DNA of 64,000 nucleotides from Bacteroidales bacterium. GTDB taxonomy: Bacteria; Bacteroidota; Bacteroidia; Bacteroidales; UBA932. Positions 44,091 through 51,773 of the stretch are shown one piece after another. The translations under genes and the position numbers were made by a program. Numbering within the stretch: position 1 is the first letter of the stretch; each line of letters starts with the position of its first letter. The notes beneath the pieces were generated by a model, which was given only the letters and a program-made list of their open reading frames with translations, was not told the origin of the DNA and ran no database searches. The DNA is taken from the NCBI GenBank assembly GCA_022653735.1, contig JALCSU010000008.1:1-64000 (forward strand), read 5' to 3'.

Positions 44091-44705
44091 CCTGCCAGCC
44101 GGAAAGAGTTCTGGACGTCGGTCGTGAAAGTCCCAAGGTTACGGTTATTGACCCCTATGCAGTCAGCTCCGAGGGTCACGTAGTCCAGTTCAGCTTCCGA
44201 GTGGATTTCCAGAAGGACTTCGAGTCCTATCCTGTGGGCTTCATCGCAAAACGCCCCGCATTCATCCTTTTGCAGGCAAGCTGCAATCAGCAGGACTGCG
44301 TCCGCCCCTGCCAGTCTGGCTTCGTACAGCTGGAACGGATCGATGATGAAGTCTTTGCGCAGAATCGGGATTCCTGTCAAGGGGCGCACGGCCTTAATGT
44401 AATCCAGCTTTCCGCCGAAAAATTCGGAATCGGTGAGCATTGACAAGGCGCTGGCGCCTCCGGAGCAATATTCAGAAATGACTTTCATCGGGTCGGCATC
44501 TTCATGTATCCAGCCCCTGGACGGGGATTTGCGCTTGAATTCTGCGATGATTCCGGAGCCGTTGAACAAGGCTTGTCTCAAGCTCAGGGGAATGCGCCCG
44601 CACTTAAAAGCAGCATCGCGCAACCCTTCTATTGGCTGAAGACCTTTCTGCGCATCCACTTCCAGGCGCTTGTGCTCCACTATTGTTTCCAATATGTCGT
44701 TGTAA
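44051..44705 (-). pseudogene. trpC: Indole-3-glycerol-phosphate synthase, 3'-truncated and start lost
   Basis: Residues match TrpC from NDILETIVEHKRLEVDAQKG through IIAEFKRKSPSRG, LRKDFIIDPFQLYEARLAGA and ADCIGVNNRNLGTF to NSFRLAG. At about 44091 it joins trpF sequence in another frame and stops 12 residues later, so about 55 C-terminal residues of the barrel are lost. Upstream no in-frame ATG exists; only TTG 44692 could serve. An ATG at 44744 opens a different frame and may be the start of the former first gene of the operon, now joined to trpC. Confidence 0.85.
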
Positions 44706-44799
44706 GAAGCGCCACCACCAATATGCGTTGAATATATTAGTCATGATTCGTTCGTTTCAGGTGTAAAATTACGTCTTTTTTTGAAAAAAGCAACTGTCT

Positions 44800-46248
44800 C
44801 TAATAATATTTTCTCTCCTGCCTGTAGAGGGCGATGAATATGAATATCATTATGGTGAATGCCCAGAGCGATGAGCCGCCGTAGCTAAGCAGCGGCAGCG
44901 GGATGCCAATCACTGGCATTATGCCGATGGTCATGCCAATGTTGATGAACAGGTGCATGAATATGCAAGATGCGACGCAATAGCCATAAATTCTGGAAAA
45001 AGCAGCCCTGCACTGCTCGGCATCACGAATGATGCGATATATTAAATAGACGTATAGCAATATGACTGCAAGGCATCCCAGAAAGCCCCATTCTTCTCCG
45101 ATGGTGCAGAAGATGAAGTCCGTGCTCTGTTCCGGCACGAATCCGAACGTCGTCTGGGTTCCGTTCAGGAATCCTTTGCCGAAGAGGCCGCCGGAACCTA
45201 TCGCAATCATGGACTGGTTTACGTTGTAGCCTACCCCGGCAGGGTCGTCTTTCATTCCCAGTAGCACCTCTATTCTCTGTCTCTGATGATCCTGGAGCAC
45301 ATTGGTGAATATGAAAGAACTGGAAATGACAAGTATGATTCCGGCGAGCGCAGCCAGCGAGGAGATGGACATGAATCTGTTTTTTGCCTTATAGCCTTTT
45401 ATCAGATAAATAACCGCCCCGACCGCTATTATGCCAATGAGGACGTATCCCATGTCCAGTTCTGCCATGGCGGAGCCAGGATTGAAAATGAGCTTCTGAA
45501 GCCAAGGAAGGAAACAGAGGACCAGGAATATTCCGAATTCCATGAAAGCTCCTTTCCCCAGCCTCCCGGAGTTTAGCCAGTTGCAGAACAGCACTACGCC
45601 TAGGAGCACCATTATTGAAAGGTAGACGGATGTGGTGAGCGTAAGTATGAATAGCAGGACGGACATTCCAATGGCGACCAGCCACCATCCCGAGAGGCCT
45701 TCCCTGTAAAGCACGAATATAAAACCTACGTACACGAGCGCAGAACCAGTCTCGCTTTCCGCCAGGATGACCGCCATAGGCAGTAATATTACGAATGCGG
45801 TCAGGATGAAATCCTTGAAGCGAGTTATCCGGAAATTCGCTTGGCTCATGATGAGGGCCAGCACCAGCGAGGTGGTAATCTTTGAGATTTCAGCCGGCTG
45901 GAACTTCACGGGGCCGAATTCGAACCACGATTTGGAACCTTTGACTTCTTGCCCCAGGAAAATCACGGCTACGAGCAGCCCTATCACGAATATGTAAGAG
46001 GGTATGGAAATGGTTTCCCATAGTCGCGGGCTGATGACAAACAGTATCAAGGCTGCCAGGCCTATAGCGGTGAGTATCCAAACGAATTGCTTTCCGCATC
46101 GATAGTTGAAATCGAAGATGGTGTTCGGTCCTGCGGAATGAATGGAGGCGTAGATGTTCAGCCAGCCGATGAAGATCAGGAGCAGGTAGCATATTACCAG
46201 CCTCCAATCAACGCTCTTGCGCATCCCTCTGTCCGAAAAATTCGTCAT
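44800..46248 (-). CDS. rodA: Rod-shape SEDS peptidoglycan polymerase RodA
   Basis: Inner-membrane glycosyltransferase that polymerises lipid II during side-wall growth, working with PBP2. The 482 residues show about 10 or more membrane spans and the SEDS motifs: QPAEISKITTSLVLALIM, ESETGSALVYVGFIFVLYRE with the catalytic-type Asp replaced by E-T-G context, FVPEQSTDFIFCTIGEEWGF and GIPLPLLSYGGSS. Some non-usual length in the loop near residue 250-300 is normal for Bacteroidota. It overlaps mrdA by 4 bp and is the last gene of mreB-mreC-mreD-mrdA-rodA. Confidence 0.97.
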   Translation of the reverse strand: MTNFSDRGMRKSVDWRLVICYLLLIFIGWLNIYASIHSAGPNTIFDFNYRCGKQFVWILTAIGLAALILFVISPRLWETISIPSYIFVIGLLVAVIFLGQEVKGSKSWFEFGPVKFQPAEISKITTSLVLALIMSQANFRITRFKDFILTAFVILLPMAVILAESETGSALVYVGFIFVLYREGLSGWWLVAIGMSVLLFILTLTTSVYLSIMVLLGVVLFCNWLNSGRLGKGAFMEFGIFLVLCFLPWLQKLIFNPGSAMAELDMGYVLIGIIAVGAVIYLIKGYKAKNRFMSISSLAALAGIILVISSSFIFTNVLQDHQRQRIEVLLGMKDDPAGVGYNVNQSMIAIGSGGLFGKGFLNGTQTTFGFVPEQSTDFIFCTIGEEWGFLGCLAVILLYVYLIYRIIRDAEQCRAAFSRIYGYCVASCIFMHLFINIGMTIGIMPVIGIPLPLLSYGGSSLWAFTIMIFIFIALYRQERKYY

Positions 46249-48092
46249 TTGTATGCTTTCACCCTATTCATTAAATCACCTTGCAACATCCTCTCCTCCA
46301 GAGGCTTGCGGCTCTCGCTAATCTCTCCTGTCAAGTATTTTTCCACCAGCAGAGAAGCGATAGGAGCAGCCCAAGTGGCCCCGAAACCGGCATTTTCCAC
46401 ATAAGCCATTACGGCAATCTTTGGATTGTCCTTAGGAGCGAAGCAAATGAAGCAGGAGTTATCTGCTCCACGAGGATTCTGCGCAGTTCCAGTCTTTCCG
46501 CAAATGTCCAACCCGGGCACAGCTGCGACAGAGGCCGTGCCACCCGAACCGAATCCGCTGTTTACCGCTCTCCACATGCCAGGAACTACTATTTCGTAAT
46601 TCTTCGAATCTACCATCGTGTAATGCTTCTCGTAATATTTTGGATCTATCTCTACCCCCTCCGAAGCCTTTACGATGTGCGGAATCATGTACCACCCGCG
46701 ATTCGCGACCGTGGCGCACATATTAGCTATCTGAAGAGGCGTGGCGCCTATTTCCCCTTGTCCTATGGACAGGGAAATGATGGTGGTGAACTTCCAGCCA
46801 CCCTTGCCATACAGTTTGTTGTAATATTTCGAAGTTGGAATATTCCCGCCTAATTCGGAAGGAAAGTCAGATCCAAGAGGCTGCCCGAAGCCCATGCTGT
46901 GCACATATTCATTCCATTTGTCGAAGGCAGCGTCTATATTCTTGTATTCCTTATTCTCTAATATGTTCTTAAGGACGTAGCAGAAGTAGCCGTTGCAGGA
47001 CATCATTATCGCTTCTTCCAGATTCAGCGGAGAGCGATGCCCGTGGCAGCCTAGTTTATGGCTTCCGAAATGATAGCCATGGTTGCAAGGGTAAGTATAT
47101 TCAGGCTTTAAAGTGCCTTCCTGCAGGCCTATCAGGCCATTCACCAGCTTGAACACAGAGCCTGGAGGGTAAGGAGCCTGCACGGCCCTGTTGAACATAG
47201 GCCTGTGCGGATCTTTGATTATCTCATCGTAGTGATGGCTGATGTCGGCGAGCATGTCAACATCAATCCCGGGGCTGGAGACCAGCGTGAGAATCTCGCC
47301 GGTCGACGGCTCTATCGCTACCAGGCTGCCGACCTTGTTCTTCATAAGCTCCTGCCCGTACTGCTGCAAGTCAGCATCGATGGTGGTCATTATGTCGTGA
47401 CCCGGGATTGCCTCTTTATCGAACTCGCCATTCTGGTAGCGCTGCTCTATCTGATTCTTGGAGTTCCTTAAGTAAATGTGATAGCCTTTCACGCCCCTCA
47501 AATCCTCTTCCCTCGCCGCTTCTATGCCTGTTTTTCCAGCATAGTCGCCAGGCCTGTATTCGTCGGGGTGCTTCTGCAGGAAGTTTTGATCAACCTCGGA
47601 AACATAGCCTAGAAGGTTACCACCAGCGTTCACAGGATAATCGCGGATGCTTCTGGCGACACCCCTGAAACCAGGGAAACTATAGGACAGCTCGGCGAAT
47701 TTCATGTAATTCTCTGGCGGGACCTGCTTGAACATGACCATGCTCTGATAGCCGATTCTGCGCTTGTTCTTCTCATATTCGGCCATCTTATCCCTGATGG
47801 ACTGGATACTCACGTTCAGGGAATTAGCCAGTAGGACAGTGTCGAACTGCCCGACCTCGCTTGGAGTCACCAGAATGTCATACGCCACCCTGTTTCCGAC
47901 TATGATTTTCCCGTTCCTGTCGTAAATGATGCCTCTCGTTGGATAGACTATGTCATACACCATGGAATTATTGGAGGCATTTATTTTATATTCATTATTA
48001 ATTATCTGAATATAAAATATTTTCGCAATGATTATGGCTGCCACTACCGCAAGACCGATGATCAGCTTAGTCGCTCTACCTTCGGTCGTCAT
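46245..48092 (-). CDS. mrdA: Penicillin-binding protein 2 (rod-shape transpeptidase)
   Basis: Class B PBP that crosslinks side-wall peptidoglycan with RodA. The 615-aa product has one N-terminal membrane helix (about 9-30), the dimerisation domain (IIYDRNGKIIVGNRVAYDIL), and the transpeptidase with S312-V-F-K315, S365-C-N367 and K533-T-G535 (GKTGTAQN). All catalytic residues present. It overlaps mreD (17 bp) and rodA (4 bp), so the operon is tightly coupled. Confidence 0.97.
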   Translation of the reverse strand: MTTEGRATKLIIGLAVVAAIIIAKIFYIQIINNEYKINASNNSMVYDIVYPTRGIIYDRNGKIIVGNRVAYDILVTPSEVGQFDTVLLANSLNVSIQSIRDKMAEYEKNKRRIGYQSMVMFKQVPPENYMKFAELSYSFPGFRGVARSIRDYPVNAGGNLLGYVSEVDQNFLQKHPDEYRPGDYAGKTGIEAAREEDLRGVKGYHIYLRNSKNQIEQRYQNGEFDKEAIPGHDIMTTIDADLQQYGQELMKNKVGSLVAIEPSTGEILTLVSSPGIDVDMLADISHHYDEIIKDPHRPMFNRAVQAPYPPGSVFKLVNGLIGLQEGTLKPEYTYPCNHGYHFGSHKLGCHGHRSPLNLEEAIMMSCNGYFCYVLKNILENKEYKNIDAAFDKWNEYVHSMGFGQPLGSDFPSELGGNIPTSKYYNKLYGKGGWKFTTIISLSIGQGEIGATPLQIANMCATVANRGWYMIPHIVKASEGVEIDPKYYEKHYTMVDSKNYEIVVPGMWRAVNSGFGSGGTASVAAVPGLDICGKTGTAQNPRGADNSCFICFAPKDNPKIAVMAYVENAGFGATWAAPIASLLVEKYLTGEISESRKPLEERMLQGDLMNRVKAYK

Positions 48093-48585
48093 AAGTCAGC
48101 TGATTGACTATTAAAAGTGACATGACATAGCTTGCCGCTGTAGAGCAAGCCAAGGCTAAGAATATGAACCATGCTGGTCTTGTGCCGGCACAATCTAGCA
48201 ATATGTAGATGATGAGGAATAAGATTATTACTATCAGCATTGCGAGAGAAACCCTTGCAAAGCCATATTTTCTAATGGATATTCCCTCTTGCCTCTCGAA
48301 TGGCTCGCTTCCGAACATGAGCGAGATTAGCGGCCGCCGGATAAAAGCTACTGGCAGCAGAGCGGCAGCGTTAAGCCCGATCACTCCCTCCGCGAAGTAG
48401 TCCACGACCAGCCCTGTGCCGAATGCGATCAGCTGGGCGGCAAATGAGCCGATTGATGTCGGCAAGCATAAAATCATGACAGGCAGAAGGCTCAGGATGA
48501 TGTATGGCGTGAACCTGCAATAAATGTACAGGATCATCTGGGCGATGACGAGAATGACATAAGTTATCCAAAAATTCCCTTTCAT
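48076..48585 (-). CDS. mreD: Rod shape-determining protein MreD
   Basis: Small inner-membrane protein of the elongasome, 169 aa, with about five hydrophobic helices. Sequence identity in this family is low; the call rests on size, topology and its place between mreC (4-bp overlap) and mrdA (17-bp overlap). Confidence 0.9.
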   Translation of the reverse strand: MKGNFWITYVILVIAQMILYIYCRFTPYIILSLLPVMILCLPTSIGSFAAQLIAFGTGLVVDYFAEGVIGLNAAALLPVAFIRRPLISLMFGSEPFERQEGISIRKYGFARVSLAMLIVIILFLIIYILLDCAGTRPAWFIFLALACSTAASYVMSLLIVNQLTYDDRR

Positions 48586-49427
48586 CGTTTCGCCTCCTTA
48601 TCTTTAGCCATCTCCTCTTTCTCCAGTTCTTCGATTTCTTCCAGCTTCGTGTTCCTCACGATAGTCACGTATCTGACGGCTTGATGATCCTGGAACATCT
48701 TGACCTTTATCTCGTTCGTTGCGCCATTGATGATTCTCGAAGAGCCAGTCACTCCGATAGGGATGTCGGACGGGAATATTGATGAATATCCGCTTGTGTA
48801 GACCGTGTCCCCTGGATTGAATTTATATTGCAGAGGAATTTCTTTCAGCACTGCGCCATCGCTTGTCATTCCATCCCAGGAGAGAGGCCCAACGGCACCC
48901 TCGTTACCCAGCCTGGCGCTCACGTTCACTTCCGTGTTCTCGAACGAGATCGCATAGCAGTAGTGCTGGCTCACGGCATCCACGATTCCAATCACCCCGT
49001 TAGACGTGATGACCCCAGAATTCTGCCTTATCCCGTCAGCCGAGCCTTTGTCGAGAATCAGGTAGTTATGCTGCGATTTCCTGTTGGATTTCACTATCGT
49101 GGCAGGAACATACATGAATCCATTTTCTTTCAGTTCGGGCATGAAAGTGCTGTCGGCCTCGTTCAGAGCCATTCTCAAGCTTCTTACCTCAGATGTGAGG
49201 CGGCCGTTTTCGAGCGCCAGCTTCTCATTTTGCTGTTTCAGTGAGAAATAGTCGTTCACTTTTTGGGTCACGCCCCAGACTTTAGCCGAGAAACCATGCG
49301 AGATGCGCATGAACCAAAGCTTCTGCAGCTGATTGTTATGAGAGAGCAACAGGAGAGAAGCGATCTCCAAAAGGATGAAGACCACTATCGTGAATATGGT
49401 GCTGGTTACGGATCTCTCTTTCGGCAT
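48582..49427 (-). CDS. mreC: Rod shape-determining protein MreC
   Basis: Elongasome scaffold with one N-terminal membrane helix (about 9-27), a periplasmic coiled coil (about 55-92, SLKQQNEKLALENGRLTSEV) and the MreC beta domain with NYLILDKGSADGIRQNSGVI and GDTVYTSGYSSIFPSDIPIG, both typical. 281 aa, normal length, with a charged C-terminal tail (EEIEELEKEEMAKDKEAKR). Starts 1 bp after the mreB stop. Confidence 0.96.
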   Translation of the reverse strand: MPKERSVTSTIFTIVVFILLEIASLLLLSHNNQLQKLWFMRISHGFSAKVWGVTQKVNDYFSLKQQNEKLALENGRLTSEVRSLRMALNEADSTFMPELKENGFMYVPATIVKSNRKSQHNYLILDKGSADGIRQNSGVITSNGVIGIVDAVSQHYCYAISFENTEVNVSARLGNEGAVGPLSWDGMTSDGAVLKEIPLQYKFNPGDTVYTSGYSSIFPSDIPIGVTGSSRIINGATNEIKVKMFQDHQAVRYVTIVRNTKLEEIEELEKEEMAKDKEAKR

Positions 49428-49428
49428 T

Positions 49429-50457
49429 TTATCTCATTAGGAACGAGTAATTCGATGTTTTCTTAAGCGCAATGCAAGTGCCTCTGGCCACTGCCTTCAA
49501 CGGATCCTCGGCCACATGGAACTGGATGTTCACTTTTTCAGTGAATCTCTTTGCTAAGCCGCGCAGAAGGGCTCCGCCGCCAGAAAGGAAGATCCCGTTC
49601 TCCACTATGTCCGCATACAGCTCCGGAGGAGTCAGCTCCAGCACGTGCAGAATTGAAGATTCCAGCTTCGCTATGGATTTATCCAGGCAGTGTGCGATTT
49701 CTTGATATGTCACTGTGGCCTCCACAGGGTGGGCTGTCATGAGGTTAGGACCCCTTACCACGTATGGCTCAGGTTCCTCGTCAGCGTCCAGGTCAGGAAT
49801 GACGGCGCCAACGGCAATCTTTATCTTCTCTGCCGTTGTCTCGCCAATCTTGATGTTATGTTGTTGGCGAAGGTAATACTGAATGTCGCTGTTGAACACA
49901 TCCCCTGCGGTAGTAATGCTGTCTTGCACTACGATGCCGCCCAGAGAAATGACTGCGATTTCAGCAGTGCCGCCACCAATGTCGACTACCATGTTGCCTT
50001 TCGGAGCCTCCACGTCCAGGCCAATGCCAAGTGCGGCCGCCATAGGCTCATAGATCAGGTACACGTCTCGGCCACCAGCATGCTCGCAGGAGTCGCGCAC
50101 GGCCCTGATTTCTACCTGAGTGCTGCCAGATGGTATTCCGACCACGATTTTGAGAGTCGGGGCGAAAAGTGTCTTCTTTTTGCTGTTAACTTGCTTTATG
50201 AACCCTTTGATCATCATTTCGGCGGCATTGAAGTCGGCAATGACTCCGTCCCTCAAGGGCCTGATAGTTTTCACGCCGGGGTTAGTATGCTCATGCATCA
50301 GCTTCGCCTGCTGGCCTATGGCTATGCATTTGCTGGTGTTGTTGTCAATCGCGACGATGCTTGGCTCGTCAAGCACTATATTGTCGTTCTGGAATATCAC
50401 GGTATTGGCCGTGCCAAGGTCCATTGCGATTTCCTGTGTTAAAAAATTAAATGCCAT
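49429..50457 (-). CDS. mreB: Rod shape-determining protein MreB
   Basis: Actin-like ATPase that forms membrane-bound filaments and guides wall synthesis. The 342 residues hold the phosphate 1 loop MDLGTANTVIF, phosphate 2 VVDIGGGTAEIAVISLGGIV and adenosine motif GIFLSGGGALLRGL, along with IPSGSTQVEIRAVRDSCEHA. First gene of the rod operon; it is divergent from ispD. A near-consensus minus-strand box (TATATTTA) lies in the short shared region. Confidence 0.98.
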   Translation of the reverse strand: MAFNFLTQEIAMDLGTANTVIFQNDNIVLDEPSIVAIDNNTSKCIAIGQQAKLMHEHTNPGVKTIRPLRDGVIADFNAAEMMIKGFIKQVNSKKKTLFAPTLKIVVGIPSGSTQVEIRAVRDSCEHAGGRDVYLIYEPMAAALGIGLDVEAPKGNMVVDIGGGTAEIAVISLGGIVVQDSITTAGDVFNSDIQYYLRQQHNIKIGETTAEKIKIAVGAVIPDLDADEEPEPYVVRGPNLMTAHPVEATVTYQEIAHCLDKSIAKLESSILHVLELTPPELYADIVENGIFLSGGGALLRGLAKRFTEKVNIQFHVAEDPLKAVARGTCIALKKTSNYSFLMR

Positions 50458-50517
50458 CTCTTTGTCTGTAACTTGATACTATGCTGATTTTACAACTCGT
50501 AAATATACAAAAAAAGT

Positions 50518-50525
50518 TATATTTG
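50518..50525 (+). promoter_or_regulatory. ispD promoter (-7 element)
   Basis: TATATTTG, 13 bp before the ispD ATG; implies a very short leader. Confidence 0.55.
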
Positions 50526-50538
50526 TAGTTGAAAAGTC

Positions 50539-51243
50539 ATGGGTAGAAGAAAAATATTAATAGTGATGGCCGCTGGGAGCGGAACCCGCATGGGTGCTTC
50601 TGTGCCTAAGCAGTTCCTGCCGCTCGGCGGGGAAATGATTCTAAAGCGTACCATTGAAATTTTCCTGTCCGCCGTTCCTGATATCCGCATAATCACCGTA
50701 CTACCAAAAGATCACATGGAATTTTGGAAGAATTCCTGCCTGGAAGGCAGCTTCTACTATCCTCAGACATTGGTCTCTGGCGGGATCACTCGTTTCCATT
50801 CGGTAAAGAACGCCCTTCGGAAAGTGCCAGACGGAGCTGTCGTAGCGATACATGACGGAGTGCGACCATTAATATCCAAAGAGCTGATCATGAATATGTT
50901 CGCTCAGATGGATTCGGGCAAATGCCATGCCCTTATCCCGGTGCTGCCAGCCATCGATACCCTGAGGCTCTTGGAAGAGAAGGCGGGAAAACTGTGTGAT
51001 ACGGGGCTTCAAGTGAACAGGTCGCAGGTTTTCCGCTGCCAGACTCCTCAGATGTTCCTTTCGGAGGACATCAAGGCAGCGTATTCATTGCCTTTCGACA
51101 CTTCTTTTACCGACGATGCTTCTGTGGCATACGCAAACAAAGTCCCCCTCTCCTATTGTGATGGAGAGAGGTTGAATTTCAAAATCACTTCTCCAGAAGA
51201 CCTTGCTTTGGCGGAAATGATTATTTCTTCCCGGCAGAGGTGA
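50539..51243 (+). CDS. ispD: 2-C-methyl-D-erythritol 4-phosphate cytidylyltransferase
   Basis: Third enzyme of the MEP isoprenoid pathway; joins CTP and MEP. The 234 residues begin with the nucleotide-binding motif VMAAGSGTRMGASVPKQFLP, then VAIHDGVRPLIS and FTDDASVAY, all family hallmarks, and the Arg/Lys of the first motif are present. It overlaps the convergent Lrp gene by 23 bp at the 3' end. Confidence 0.96.
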   Translation: MGRRKILIVMAAGSGTRMGASVPKQFLPLGGEMILKRTIEIFLSAVPDIRIITVLPKDHMEFWKNSCLEGSFYYPQTLVSGGITRFHSVKNALRKVPDGAVVAIHDGVRPLISKELIMNMFAQMDSGKCHALIPVLPAIDTLRLLEEKAGKLCDTGLQVNRSQVFRCQTPQMFLSEDIKAAYSLPFDTSFTDDASVAYANKVPLSYCDGERLNFKITSPEDLALAEMIISSRQR

Positions 51244-51721
51244 CGGCTTTACGTTTATAGTCTTTAACCCAGACCTGACGTTCAATTGCCTGATCAAGTG
51301 AAATGACAGTATCAGTTGCCTGAACGTAAGGAATATTTTGAATCGTGTTCAGAAGAATCTCCATGAGGTGGTCATTGTCGAAGCAATAGACTTTCAGCAA
51401 GAGAGCGGCTTTGCCAGTGACGAAATGGCATTCTACGATCTCAGGTATATTCCTGAGGGATTCCACCACTTCGTTGTACTTGTTTGCCTCAGAGAGAGAA
51501 ATGCTCACGAATGCGCATACGTTCAATCCGAGCGCTTGCGGTTTTACAAGCAGGCGGGAGCCGGTGATGACGCCGTTATTCTCAAGCCTCTTGACTCTCT
51601 GATGGATAGCAGCGCCAGACACGCCACACTCGCGTGCGATTTCCAGGAAAGGCATTCTGGCGTTATTAACCAGGAAAGAGAGGATTTTCTGGTCGATCTG
51701 ATCAATGTGATAACTAGCCAT
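51221..51721 (-). CDS. Lrp/AsnC-family transcriptional regulator
   Basis: Feast/famine regulator of 166 aa. N-terminal helix-turn-helix: IDQIDQKILSFLVNNARMPF with EIARECGVSGAAIHQRVKRL; C-terminal RAM/ligand domain: NVCAFVSISLSEANKYNEVV and ECHFVTGKAALLLKVYCFDN. Likely binds an amino acid; which one is unknown, though a lost trp operon nearby makes amino-acid uptake a fair guess. A 9-bp perfect inverted repeat over its promoter suggests it represses itself. It converges on ispD with a 23-bp overlap. Confidence 0.92.
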   Translation of the reverse strand: MASYHIDQIDQKILSFLVNNARMPFLEIARECGVSGAAIHQRVKRLENNGVITGSRLLVKPQALGLNVCAFVSISLSEANKYNEVVESLRNIPEIVECHFVTGKAALLLKVYCFDNDHLMEILLNTIQNIPYVQATDTVISLDQAIERQVWVKDYKRKAVTSAGKK

Positions 51722-51733
51722 TCGCTTTCAGAT

Positions 51734-51761
51734 TATAATTAACTTTGCAAAATTAATTATA
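51734..51761 (-). promoter_or_regulatory. Promoter and self-operator of the Lrp-type gene
   Basis: Perfect inverted repeat TATAATTAA (51734-51742) / TTAATTATA (51753-51761), covering the minus-strand box TAATTTTG (51755-51748). AT-rich dyads of this shape suit Lrp proteins. Confidence 0.65.
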
Positions 51762-51773
51762 AACATGAAAAAA

